Shown here: positions 1 through 7,219 of the stretch, in pieces | Position numbering within the stretch: position 1 is the stretch's first letter | Layout of the letters: every line of letters starts with the position of its first letter | Assembly: GCA_017475045.1 (NCBI GenBank) | Contig: JAFVGH010000041.1 | Coordinates: forward strand, 43,882 to 107,881 | DNA from: Fibrobacter sp. | Lineage (GTDB): Bacteria > Fibrobacterota > Fibrobacteria > Fibrobacterales > Fibrobacteraceae | DNA length: 64,000 nt | Direction of reading: 5' to 3' | Position numbers and translations under genes: made by a program | Notes under the pieces: model-generated | Told to the model about the DNA's origin: nothing | The model's database searches: none | What the model saw: the letters and a program-made list of their open reading frames with translations, nothing else

Positions 1-1296
1 CAGCTCGATCATACCCATCACCGTACCCAAAAGACCCAATAGCGGCGCCGTAGAGGCGAACACCGAAATCCAGGTAAGGCCGGACTCAATTTTCGGGACT
101 TCGCGGGCGAACAACTCTTCCAGCGCCTTCTCCCCCGCTTCCCTGCCGGCATAATCCTTCAAAAGCACAGTCTTCAGCACGCGACCCACCTTGCCAATGG
201 ATTTCTTCGCATAGGTGCGGGCCTTCTCCACATCGCCATTCTTCAAAGCCTTCAGGGTGCGGCGCGAGGAAAGTCCACCAAAGCCTACAACCAACAGCCA
301 CAGGAACCGCCACAGGGCCACCAAAAGTCCAAGCCCGAACAGCGTCACGATGGGGTACATCAGAATGCCGCCGTTCTTAAAGAATTCCTTCAGTTCGTCC
401 TTCCAGGTCTTTTCCTGATGGTTCGCCAGTTCCGACGAAAGTTCCGTACTCAAGAGCACGTCCACGGGCAACATCACGAAGGCGGAGTCCTTGGCGTGGG
501 CAAAGGCAGTCCCGATTTCCTTGCGGGTTTCGGGAGTCAGGTTCTCCTGCCAACTGAAGGTGCGCTTCTTCTCGCCGGCCACAGGAAGCATCAAGGCCGA
601 GGGCGTAATTCCTGTCACGCCGTCAGCGGCATTGCCCATTTCCATGGCGTAAAGGCCGCCCAAACGGAGCCGAGAACCCTGGGCCACAGAAGTCCCGAAC
701 ACCAATTCCGCCTGTTCCATCTGAATCTCGCGGGTGAACGCCATCTCCGCGCGGGCGGCGGCCAGAATGTCGCTGGCTATGCGGACCGGGTCATCCTTGT
801 ACAGGCCCATGTCCTTCTTCACCTTGTTCTGGACTTCTACACGCTCTGCAAGCTTGAAGGGAATTCCCTGTTCCTGGAACTTGGCGAGGGTCTCCAGACG
901 CTCCGGGCCCGCCGCGAGAGACAGAAATTCCGCACGGGCCTTTTCGGCCTGGAGCTTTACCTGGGCCAGGTCTTCTCGGGCCACACGCACATCTTCGAAG
1001 AGGCGGGCACGTTCCGACATAAGGGCGTCCACCTTCTCCTTGCTTTCCTGGTACTTCTCGTTGAAAAGTTCACGTTCCTGGTTGGCGGTCTCGCGGTCTT
1101 TCCAGCGGGCGGCAACGGCCATATCCCGCTTCTTGCGGGCCTCTTCCAAGTCGGCCTTGGCGCTGTTCAGTTCCGCACGCTTCTTGACGGCGTCAATATC
1201 GCTAGCCTGCTGGGCAAAAGAAGCGGGGGCAGTCAAGGCCAGAGCAGCAACTAGTGCGCCCATTCCCCATTTCACATTCCACATTCCAAACTTCAT
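1..1296 (-). CDS. MotA/TolQ/ExbB-type proton channel with N-terminal coiled-coil extension (3' end cut off)
   Basis: Inner-membrane proton-channel subunit of the ExbB/TolQ/MotA family, which powers TonB-like envelope transport. The 432 visible codons start with a signal peptide (ending near SFA-QQA), followed by a long Lys/Glu/Ala-rich region predicted to be coiled coil. Near the window edge comes the family hallmark STAPLLGLLGTVMGMI, the pore helix of ExbB/TolQ. The gene runs off the left end, so its C-terminus is unseen. Its ATG (1296-1294) overlaps the TAA of the DUF3450 gene by one base (TAATG), implying translational coupling. ExbB proteins with a periplasmic N-terminal extension are known partners of DUF3450 and ExbD/TonB in TonB-type systems. 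The first codons are themselves built from a GAATGTGGAATG-like repeat seen elsewhere in the window. Confidence 0.88.
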   Translation of the reverse strand, partial: MKFGMWNVKWGMGALVAALALTAPASFAQQASDIDAVKKRAELNSAKADLEEARKKRDMAVAARWKDRETANQERELFNEKYQESKEKVDALMSERARLFEDVRVAREDLAQVKLQAEKARAEFLSLAAGPERLETLAKFQEQGIPFKLAERVEVQNKVKKDMGLYKDDPVRIASDILAAARAEMAFTREIQMEQAELVFGTSVAQGSRLRLGGLYAMEMGNAADGVTGITPSALMLPVAGEKKRTFSWQENLTPETRKEIGTAFAHAKDSAFVMLPVDVLLSTELSSELANHQEKTWKDELKEFFKNGGILMYPIVTLFGLGLLVALWRFLWLLVVGFGGLSSRRTLKALKNGDVEKARTYAKKSIGKVGRVLKTVLLKDYAGREAGEKALEELFAREVPKIESGLTWISVFASTAPLLGLLGTVMGMIEL

Positions 1297-2090
1297 TACA
1301 GCCCCTCCTTCGGAATGGCGACGGGAATCGTCACAAGTCTAGGAGCGGTCTTGCCTTCGGCCACCTTCATCACGTCCTTCAGAACCGTACGCATGGTAAG
1401 GTTATCGGACACATTGTTCCAACGGTAAGTACCGTCGGCATTGCGGGAAAGCCAAAGCACGTCGTTGCCATCGTTGCTCACAAAAAGCGAGGCCACGGCG
1501 CCGTAACGCAGGTAGGTGCCAGGTACGCTACGTGCATCTATCTGCAAAAAGCCCTTGTACACTTCGGTGGTATAGCCCAGGCGGATTCGGTCGTAAAAAA
1601 CTTCCAGCGTACGGTTCAGGCCGTCGTCAGCCTCGATGACGCCCTTGTGAAGCTGGCTTGCGATTTCCTGAATGCTCTTCACCGTCTCTTCGTTACGGTA
1701 TGGGAAGTCCGATTCAAACACCGGCACCAGGGAGTCGATGACCTTAGCGAGAGCCTCGCCGTACTTGGTCTTGCGGCCCTCGTACCAACGCACCGTGCCC
1801 GCCGTCTTCTGGCGCACATCGGAGAGGTGTGAAAGTTCCGCCTTCAGGGAATCGATTTCGGCCTTCAGGGTCTTGTTCTGGGTGGCGAGAGCCTGGACCT
1901 TCTTGCGGCCCACTTCCACGAATTCGGCGTGGCGCTTCTTCTCGGTGTCATGGAGCGACTTCTCACGTGCGGTTTCCGCCTCCACCGCCTTGATCTGGCG
2001 ACGGACGGACTCCACCGTTTCCTGGGCAAATGCCGCAGGAGCGAGCAAGGCCGCACAGAGGAACAACTTGCTAAATAAAAGGATTTTCAT
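1296..2090 (-). CDS. DUF3450 family periplasmic coiled-coil protein
   Basis: Exported protein of the DUF3450 family, found next to ExbB/ExbD/TonB genes and thought to be an accessory of that energy-transducing complex; its biochemical role is not established. I chose the ATG at 2090 because it begins a clean signal peptide (MKILLFSKLF, cleavage after AFA). A five-codon longer start at 2105 would put charged or aromatic residues ahead of it. Residues ~25-100 are heptad-rich coiled coil (ESVRRQIKAVEAETAREK), followed by a globular C-terminal half. There is no Shine-Dalgarno; TATTTT lies 6 bases before the ATG (2097-2102), so the message may be leaderless. It is the first gene of a two-gene or longer operon with the ExbB-like gene. 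Confidence 0.85.
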   Translation of the reverse strand: MKILLFSKLFLCAALLAPAAFAQETVESVRRQIKAVEAETAREKSLHDTEKKRHAEFVEVGRKKVQALATQNKTLKAEIDSLKAELSHLSDVRQKTAGTVRWYEGRKTKYGEALAKVIDSLVPVFESDFPYRNEETVKSIQEIASQLHKGVIEADDGLNRTLEVFYDRIRLGYTTEVYKGFLQIDARSVPGTYLRYGAVASLFVSNDGNDVLWLSRNADGTYRWNNVSDNLTMRTVLKDVMKVAEGKTAPRLVTIPVAIPKEGL

Positions 2091-2170
2091 AGGCGAAAAA
2101 TACAAAAAAGGGCCTTGAAAAGCCCGAAAAAAACACGAAAATGAACAAAGTCCGCCTTTTTTGACCCTTT

Positions 2171-2731
2171 TTACCCAACAATATCCATCAGGTCGTAATA
2201 CATGAGGCGGGTATGGGGATCATTATCCTCGGCATTCATCCTGCGAAAGCCGTTCTTTTCGTAGAACGGGACCGCATCCAAGTAGGCGTCCACTGTCAAG
2301 AAGCGACAACCGGTCCTATTCTCGGTGACGAACATCCATTTGATGTAATCTAGCATTCCTGAACCAATCTGATTTCCCTTTGCTGTGACATCAACACCCA
2401 AACGACACAACTTGACCGCAGGGTAACTTTTCAAACGTTTCTCGTTTGGGAAGCCGTTCTTTTTGCGGAAGCGATTGAATTCAGCCTTATCCTTGAAATC
2501 GGTTATAGCAACCTTATCATTGGCAAGACTGCAATAGGCGTAAACCTTACTTGCATCATCAATGCTAACGCAAGCATAAGTAACAGCAATCAAATACTTT
2601 TGAAAAGCAGAGGCCCGATTCAAGATAAAATCATTCAAATCCCTATCCCCGCAGTCAAAATGTTTAACTGCCTTAGCAGGGCGCAATCGGACAAAATCCA
2701 GACGGGATTTATCTATACGGTTCTGAAGCAC
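2171..2731 (-). CDS. GNAT-family acetyltransferase, probable toxin of a type II toxin-antitoxin pair
   Basis: 186-residue GNAT acetyltransferase resembling the TacT/AtaT-like toxins that acetylate aminoacyl-tRNA; that substrate is inferred from the family. Visible motifs are the acetyl-CoA loop in LGVDVTAKGNQIGSGMLDY (Q/RxxGxG-type, residues ~112-130) and the late FYEKNGFRRM segment typical of the last GNAT strands. The start is GTG at 2731: it sits 6 bases after a perfect GGAGGTGA Shine-Dalgarno located inside the upstream small gene, which it overlaps by 19 bases. That overlap and order (small gene first, GNAT second) match GNAT toxin modules. The nearest downstream gene is the unrelated DUF3450 gene. 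Confidence 0.8.
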   Translation of the reverse strand: MLQNRIDKSRLDFVRLRPAKAVKHFDCGDRDLNDFILNRASAFQKYLIAVTYACVSIDDASKVYAYCSLANDKVAITDFKDKAEFNRFRKKNGFPNEKRLKSYPAVKLCRLGVDVTAKGNQIGSGMLDYIKWMFVTENRTGCRFLTVDAYLDAVPFYEKNGFRRMNAEDNDPHTRLMYYDLMDIVG

Positions 2732-2931
2732 GGGTCATCACCTCCGTTGGCCGCTTCGCGGGCACGCATCTTTGCCATTCCACGCTCATAAGCCTTTTTG
2801 AAAAGTTCGTAATTCCGTTGGATGCGGGCACGAACTTCCGGAGGTTCCGGGTGCCGCTCTTCCATACGGGCCAAAAACCGGCGAGCATCCTCGCCGAACA
2901 AAATAGGGGTCTCTCGAATTTCGCGAGCCAT
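2713..2931 (-). CDS. small antitoxin-like protein paired with GNAT toxin
   Basis: 72-residue charged, helix-rich protein (starts MAREIRETPILFGEDARRF) that I read as the antitoxin of the following GNAT toxin. It is not a recognisable RHH/DUF1778 antitoxin by eye, so its DNA-binding role is inferred from position, size and coupling only. The ATG at 2931 was chosen over a longer in-frame start because GAGG lies about 7 bases upstream. The 3' end carries the toxin's Shine-Dalgarno (GGAGGTGATGACCC) and overlaps the toxin start, so toxin translation should depend on this frame being read. Confidence 0.65.
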   Translation of the reverse strand: MAREIRETPILFGEDARRFLARMEERHPEPPEVRARIQRNYELFKKAYERGMAKMRAREAANGGDDPCFRTV

Positions 2932-3028
2932 GTTTCCTCTTTTGTTATACCATATAGAAACTGGCCAAAGGCCAGGCGGCAACCAGTCAAGTCGGTTTCA
3001 TTGCCCTAAATATACACAAAGTCAAAGC

Positions 3029-3057
3029 AAAAAACAAGCCCCCGAACAAAGGGCTTG
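3029..3057 (-). terminator. Rho-independent terminator downstream of the RelE/HigB-type module
   Basis: Seven-base stem CAAGCCC/GGGCTTG (3035-3041 with 3051-3057) and a nine-base loop, followed on the minus strand by six T (3034-3029). It ends the toxin-antitoxin operon above and insulates the GNAT module below. Confidence 0.8.
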
Positions 3058-3123
3058 CATTTTGTCAACAACTGTTGCTAGAACAATATGAGTGTTACCT
3101 GTGTTACTGCCAGGGAGCGATTC

Positions 3124-3429
3124 TCACAAATTTGCACTGATGGCGATTTTCATCAGGGCCGCAAAGTCCAATTTCTTGTCGCGCGCATAGGACAAAAACT
3201 CCTTTTCCTCTTTCGTAACGCGAATCTGAAATTTTAAGGGCGAAGCAAATTTCGTCTTTCGCCCTGCATTTTCACGGGCACCACCATGTCCGAACTTCTT
3301 CTCGTACAGGGCAATGCCCGACCTTTTCCGATACTCCCTCTCGGAGATGACCTTTTCACCCTTAGCAACTTCCGATTCCTTCTTCTTGAAAACAAAGCCC
3401 TCGGAATCCTTCACATAGACATACGGCAT
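3124..3429 (-). CDS. probable antitoxin following a RelE/HigB-type toxin
   Basis: 101-residue basic protein translated immediately after the RelE-like gene. It contains the short motif GGARENAGRK (around residues 48-57), similar to the GGARxGAGRP element of many phage and plasmid DNA-binding small proteins, then a helical C-terminus (VTKEEKEFLSYARDKKLDF) like the end of RHH-type antitoxins. The ATG at 3429 is favoured over TTG at 3435 because GGAG lies 8 bases upstream, inside the toxin's last codons. Toxin-first order resembles HigBA. The antitoxin role is inferred from context; no family is certain. Confidence 0.6.
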   Translation of the reverse strand: MPYVYVKDSEGFVFKKKESEVAKGEKVISEREYRKRSGIALYEKKFGHGGARENAGRKTKFASPLKFQIRVTKEEKEFLSYARDKKLDFAALMKIAISANL

Positions 3430-3431
3430 TC

Positions 3432-3728
3432 TCAAATCTCCTTCAGACGCTGCTTGGCAAGCTTGATCTTATCCTTCGGCGTCTTTTGCGTCTTCTTAAC
3501 GAAAACAACTCCGATAACGATAATCGCGCCCGCCTTGTATTTGAACAGGGATCGCAGTTCGTTGGACTTGATTTCAAAGATTTCTCTCTGAAGCGACCTC
3601 ACCCGAACAAACTCGATACCCAGCCTCTCAATGATTTCGTACTCCTTGTTGAGAAGGTCCTGTTGAGATTGCTCCAAGGCCTTGATTTCATTTTCTGCCG
3701 CCGGCAATTTTTCTACAGAGAACTTCAT
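3432..3728 (-). CDS. RelE/HigB-like (phage Gp49-type) toxin
   Basis: 98-residue protein of the RelE/HigB superfamily, ribosome-dependent mRNA interferases. The visible core is VRSLQREIFEIKSNELRSLFKYKAGAIIVIGVVFVKKTQKTPKDKIKLAKQRLKE: the conserved order is 'hxxLxxxLxEIR..LR', a Phe-rich strand, then the FxKKTQKTP..I..A motif of Gp49-like HigB proteins. The ATG at 3728 has no Shine-Dalgarno but begins right where transcription should start from an excellent promoter (TTGACA-17-TAAATT, 3762-3734), so the toxin mRNA is probably leaderless. The next gene has a strong Shine-Dalgarno, which would favour antitoxin synthesis from the same message. Confidence 0.82.
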   Translation of the reverse strand: MKFSVEKLPAAENEIKALEQSQQDLLNKEYEIIERLGIEFVRVRSLQREIFEIKSNELRSLFKYKAGAIIVIGVVFVKKTQKTPKDKIKLAKQRLKEI

Positions 3729-3733
3729 ATCAG

Positions 3734-3762
3734 AATTTAGTTAAAAGATTTGATTTTGTCAA
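3734..3762 (-). promoter_or_regulatory. Sigma-70 promoter of the RelE/HigB-type module
   Basis: TTGACA (3762-3757), a 17-base spacer and TAAATT (3739-3734) on the minus strand. The predicted transcription start coincides with the toxin ATG (3728), so there is no room for a ribosome-binding site. Confidence 0.8.
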
Positions 3763-3834
3763 CATATTCAAATTACACAAAAGCTTGTTCATAAGCACCT
3801 CTTTTTCCGATTTGAAGTGGCAAAACTACAAACG

Positions 3835-3861
3835 AAAAGAGGGAAAAGCGACTTTTCCCTC
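3835..3861 (-). terminator. Rho-independent terminator of purT
   Basis: Ten-base perfect stem GAGGGAAAAG/CTTTTCCCTC (3839-3848 with 3852-3861), three-base loop, then TTTTCG on the minus strand. It lies about 70 bases past the purT stop codon. Confidence 0.8.
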
Positions 3862-3866
3862 AAAAT

Positions 3867-3914
3867 GGCAAACTACTGTTGTCATTTTAGTGCATTATGC
3901 AACTATAGTTTGCA
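3867..3914. promoter_or_regulatory. pair of related short inverted repeats between purT and the toxin module
   Basis: GGCAAACTACTGTTGTC (3867-3883) and the near-palindrome TGCAACTATAGTTTGCA (3898-3914, perfect AACTATAGTT core) share the pattern CAAAC-WA-NN-GTTG in opposite orientations. Similar sequences occur at 3066-3078 and, as a terminator stem, at 13025-13040. The function is unknown; a protein-binding site is possible. Confidence 0.35.
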
Positions 3915-3932
3915 TATTCACTATATCTAAAA

Positions 3933-5117
3933 CTACAGCGTGACCTTCACCTTCTCGCGCATGGCCATGACGCAGGCCTTGGCCTCTTCCACCGTGTCGC
4001 GGCGGGCAAGGAGCACGCCCATGCGGCGGTGGCCCTTCAGTTCGGGCTTTCCGAACAAACGAAGCGCCGTGTCGGGTTCGGCAAGCACATCTTCCAGGCC
4101 GCCGAACTTCACGTGGTCGGACTCGCCCTCCACCACGATAGCCTTAGAGGCGCTGGGGCCGTGGAAGGCGATGTTGGGGATAGGCAGGCCAAGTATTGCG
4201 CGGGCATGCAGGGCAAACTCAGAAAGGTCCTGAGAAATCATGGTAACCATGCCGGTATCATGGGGACGCGGGGACACTTCGCTGAACAGCACCTTGTCCT
4301 TGCACACGAACAGTTCCACGCCAAAGATACCGCGACCGCCCAGGGCGTCGGTGACCTTCTTCGCAATGTCCTTCGCCTGCTCCAGCAGTTCCGGCGTCAT
4401 AGGCTGGGGCTGCCAGGATTCCTGGTAGTCGCCGCCCACCTGGTGGTGACCCACCGGCAGCAAGAAACTGGTGCCGCCCACGTGGCGCACCGTCAAAAGG
4501 GTAATCTCGTAGTCGAAAGGCACAAAGCCTTCCACAATCACGCGGCTCGCCGCACCCGTACGGCCACCCGTCTGGGAAATCTCCCAGGCCTTGTCCACGT
4601 CGGCCTCGGCCTTCACCGTGCTCTGGCCGTGGCCCGAAGAACTCATCACCGGCTTCACCACGCAGGGGATGCCGATCTCGGCGACGGCCTTCTTGAAATC
4701 CTCGTAACTGTCTGCAAAACGGTAGGGGCTGGTGGCGAGGCCCAGTTCCTCGGCGGCCAGGCGACGGATACCCTCGCGGTTCATGGTCAGCTTGGTGGCC
4801 TTGGCCGTGGGAATCACGTGGAAACCTTCCTTCTCCAGTTCCACCAGCGTGTCGGTAGCGATGGCCTCCACCTCCGGCACGATAAAGTCGGGCTTTTCCT
4901 GCTCGATCACGCGACGCAGTTCGGCACCGTCCAGCATGTTGATGACGTAGGAACGGTGGGCCACCTGCATGCCCGGGGCGTTAGCGTAGCGGTCCACGGC
5001 GACCACTTCGACGCCGAGACGCATCATCTCGATGATGACTTCCTTGCCCAGCTCGCCCGCACCGCAAAAAAGGACCTTGGTGGCGCTAGAACTAAGAGGT
5101 GTACCGATTTCAGCCAT
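3933..5117 (-). CDS. purT: formate-dependent phosphoribosylglycinamide formyltransferase (GAR transformylase 2)
   Basis: 394-residue ATP-grasp enzyme of purine biosynthesis that makes formyl-GAR from GAR, formate and ATP. Full family length. N-terminal nucleotide-binding start [15 protein letters not shown] (residues ~13-27), PurT-specific [13 protein letters not shown], the ATP-grasp phosphate loop [14 protein letters not shown] (~153-166), and the metal-binding region [27 protein letters not shown] (~267-293). The ATG at 5117 has AAGGAG five bases upstream. A TATAAT at 5149-5154 may be its -10, without a clear -35. Transcribed alone, between a terminator upstream (5157-5179) and its own downstream (3835-3861). 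Confidence 0.97.
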   Translation of the reverse strand: MAEIGTPLSSSATKVLFCGAGELGKEVIIEMMRLGVEVVAVDRYANAPGMQVAHRSYVINMLDGAELRRVIEQEKPDFIVPEVEAIATDTLVELEKEGFHVIPTAKATKLTMNREGIRRLAAEELGLATSPYRFADSYEDFKKAVAEIGIPCVVKPVMSSSGHGQSTVKAEADVDKAWEISQTGGRTGAASRVIVEGFVPFDYEITLLTVRHVGGTSFLLPVGHHQVGGDYQESWQPQPMTPELLEQAKDIAKKVTDALGGRGIFGVELFVCKDKVLFSEVSPRPHDTGMVTMISQDLSEFALHARAILGLPIPNIAFHGPSASKAIVVEGESDHVKFGGLEDVLAEPDTALRLFGKPELKGHRRMGVLLARRDTVEEAKACVMAMREKVKVTL

Positions 5118-5156
5118 ATAAACTCCTTGGTTTGCGAGAAATATAGGAATTATAAC

Positions 5157-5179
5157 ATAAAAGGGGGAAGACTCCCCCT
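5157..5179 (-). terminator. hairpin terminator upstream of purT
   Basis: Stem AGGGGGA/TCCCCCT (5162-5168 with 5173-5179) with a four-base loop, followed on the minus strand by TTTTATG. It would stop transcription coming from the NERD/RDD block before purT. Confidence 0.6.
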
Positions 5180-5213
5180 GTTTTCAGCCGAATGTCGCCC
5201 CCGCCACGCTCTT

Positions 5214-5305
5214 GTCATCCCCGTCCCGTATCAAGTACGGGATAAACTCCAGCGGGGATCTCCCTTCGTCTTCCTCCACCCCCTCGCCTAGGGGGACACC
5301 CCCTA
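5214..5305. repeat. REP-like palindromic intergenic repeat
   Basis: 5214-5260 holds GTCATCCCCGTCCCGTAT followed by a mirrored half ending GCGGGGATC, with an inner CCCGTA-TCAAG-TACGGG hairpin. 5289-5305 is a second tight hairpin TAGGGGG-ACA-CCCCCTA just after the NERD gene stop. The GTCATCCC..GGGATC frame matches the other REP-like copies near 36.8 and 44.7 kb. Confidence 0.6.
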
Positions 5306-5321
5306 AAACCCCTGTAAACTT

Positions 5322-6116
5322 TTACTTTATCGGTTTTTCCACAAATCGACGAATGGAATCAGAAATTCGCAACACATCTTGCATAGGCATTTTTTCTTTT
5401 TCCCTATCAAACAATCCAGCAAACGCGCTGTCATTAACAATCCAAAATTTTGAAAAATCTTTATTTACGTTTTTTACATAAGCGCCAATCATTATGCCTA
5501 CCCTGTAAACGGGAATTCGTTGATTAATCCATTCGTGGATTTTATCTTCTAGCCATTTTCCTTGGGAATCTATCTTGTCCATTAGGTCTTTTTGAAGTAC
5601 CCCAGTACTATCAAAGAGTTCTCCATCCTTAAATACGAAATCCGCTTGGTTGTATTCTCGGTCGGGCAAAGACCAATTTTTAGAATCAATGGTGAATATT
5701 CCCTTTGTGCTTATGACAACATGATCTATGTTAAATTTCACAGTTTTGCCATTATTCTGTTTTTCACAAACTATGTCGTGAAAAATAAATGTCTTGTTAG
5801 AGGAAAATTTCTCCAACATGGACCCTACATATCTTTCACCATCCAAGCCTTTTCAGTAATACCAAATTTGTCGATGCAGCTTCTTGATTTTGAAAAAAGC
5901 TCTAATGGAGAATACGACTAGTAGGATTAAGAGAAAAACAACCGTTAGAAACTCAACCTTCAGAACTCCAATATAAATCATACAAATAAAAATCGTTGCA
6001 ACAAAAATTACTATTGGTAATAAAAGTATTTCTGTAATTTTATCATACAACAGATTTATTTGATTCTCAAGAGATTCCCCTTGCACATGGGTTCTAAAAT
6101 GTTGTTTTCTGTTCAT
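5322..6116 (-). pseudogene. membrane-anchored NERD (nuclease-related domain) protein interrupted by one in-frame UGA
   Basis: One 265-codon frame read from ATG 6116 to the stop at 5322, broken by TGA at 5855-5853. The N-terminal 87 codons encode a soluble start and two transmembrane helices (LLLPIVIFVATIFIC; FLTVVFLLILLVVFSI). Directly after the TGA the same frame continues KGLDGERYVGSMLEKF and then the NERD core with NIDHVVISTKGIFTIDSKNW. The GERxVG...IDHVV..GIF.ID.K order is the NERD signature. The downstream part has only a TTG and no Shine-Dalgarno, so it is unlikely to be an independent gene. The stop could be a CGA-to-TGA change, a sequencing error, or readthrough. NERD proteins are presumed nucleases with unclear roles. 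The gene follows the RDD gene. Confidence 0.75.
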
Positions 6117-6157
6117 TGTAAAAATGCGGCCTAGGGTAAAGTATTTTTAATTATAAT

Positions 6158-6619
6158 TCATTTTTCAAACTTCACGTCTTCCGTATGCTTTCGGGGACGC
6201 ACCACGACCGTGCCCGCAATTTTATCGTGCCAGCCCTGTTTTTTTGAATCAAACGCAACCCAAACAAATCCTAAACATAAAGGAATTATGGATATAAAGT
6301 ATGCAAAATACCTTAAAACCAATTGTCCTGTCGTCGGTGCTTTCCCGCTTTTTGCGTCAACAATTTTTGCAGACAACAACATTTTCCCAGGAGTCGCTTG
6401 TTTAAGACACCAAAACAATATAACTGCTACAGCAGGAAAAACATAACTCATTACAAAGTCCACAGGCCCAGCAACAAATTCTTCACTAATCCAATAATCG
6501 AATCCGTAAAAAAGCGTTAGTATGGGGAAAGCAATCAAACATTCAAGAATATCATCTACTAGGGTCGCTCCAAAACGAGCCCAAAAACCAACATATTCCA
6601 ATTCATATTCTTCTTGCAT
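6158..6619 (-). CDS. RDD family membrane protein
   Basis: 153-residue integral membrane protein of the RDD family (small-molecule or ion transport roles suggested in some bacteria; unknown here). Family marks: GFWARFGATLVDD near the N-terminus (Arg and Asp-Asp in the first helix), CLKQATPGKMLLSAKIVDA in the middle and FDSKKQGWHDKIAGTVVV at the end, with about four hydrophobic segments. The ATG at 6619 is chosen rather than a TTG nine codons upstream because it sits 5 bases after a strong AGAGGAGG, which itself begins at the stop codon of the preceding zinc-ribbon gene; the two are therefore in one operon. Confidence 0.85.
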   Translation of the reverse strand: MQEEYELEYVGFWARFGATLVDDILECLIAFPILTLFYGFDYWISEEFVAGPVDFVMSYVFPAVAVILFWCLKQATPGKMLLSAKIVDAKSGKAPTTGQLVLRYFAYFISIIPLCLGFVWVAFDSKKQGWHDKIAGTVVVRPRKHTEDVKFEK

Positions 6620-6630
6620 TGTAACCTCCT

Positions 6631-7218
6631 CTACTTTATCAGACAATTATCGCCTTGGACACCCATTATATTACCCCCATCATTTATTGTACAAATGACA
6701 GAAACTCGTTGGCCTTTGTTTAACATGGACAGGTGTTTCTTTTCCTTTTCGGGAAAGACAGCATGAACAAAATCAATGATATCCAAAGGACCACCACACG
6801 AATTAATATAAACAGAAAGAATTCCTAATGTATTGTCTATATTCGCAACGCAACCAGAAATTTCAATTCTTTTTCCATTGTACATCTCACCTGCTCTAAT
6901 TTCGTTGTTTTTGTATTCTGATAAGATTTGCTTAGCACTTATGCTAGTTACAGGTGTCTTTGATTGCATTAACACTTCTGTTTGAATGGATTTGGACTGC
7001 GAATTCAATGCAAAAGAGTTCTTTTCTATAATTGCGGTCAAGACAAGCAAGAGAATCAAAAAAATAACGATTCCAACACATATATAGACCTTTGTTGATG
7101 TTTTTTCTTCTGATAAATGCTCATGCCGTTTCCTTAATTCTTTTTGAGGAGTACCACAAAAAGGACAAGTTTCATGTCCTTCACCAATTTCTCTTGCACA
7201 CCTTAAGCAGTATTTCAT
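6631..7218 (-). CDS. zinc-ribbon membrane protein with OB-fold (tRNA_anti-like) domain
   Basis: 195-residue protein: N-terminal zinc ribbon CLRC...CPFC (residues ~3-21), one transmembrane helix (VYICVGIVIFLILLLVLTAII), then a domain with the pattern N...A...Y.GK.I.ISG.V..I, L.KGQRV..IC and a late Cys-Leu-Ile, which I assign to the tRNA_anti-like OB-fold family. The same domain pattern ends the PH-TM2 protein at 10497-11828, so the two are related. ATG at 7218 with AAGGAG four bases upstream; one base separates it from the stop of the GLUG lipoprotein gene. Function unknown; likely envelope-associated. Confidence 0.7.
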   Translation of the reverse strand: MKYCLRCAREIGEGHETCPFCGTPQKELRKRHEHLSEEKTSTKVYICVGIVIFLILLLVLTAIIEKNSFALNSQSKSIQTEVLMQSKTPVTSISAKQILSEYKNNEIRAGEMYNGKRIEISGCVANIDNTLGILSVYINSCGGPLDIIDFVHAVFPEKEKKHLSMLNKGQRVSVICTINDGGNIMGVQGDNCLIK

Positions 7219-7219
7219 A

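Noticed and set aside
4029..5291. 420-codon open frame antisense to purT
   Set aside because: It is the complement of a certain gene in GC-rich codon context, with no signal, motif or ribosome-binding site.
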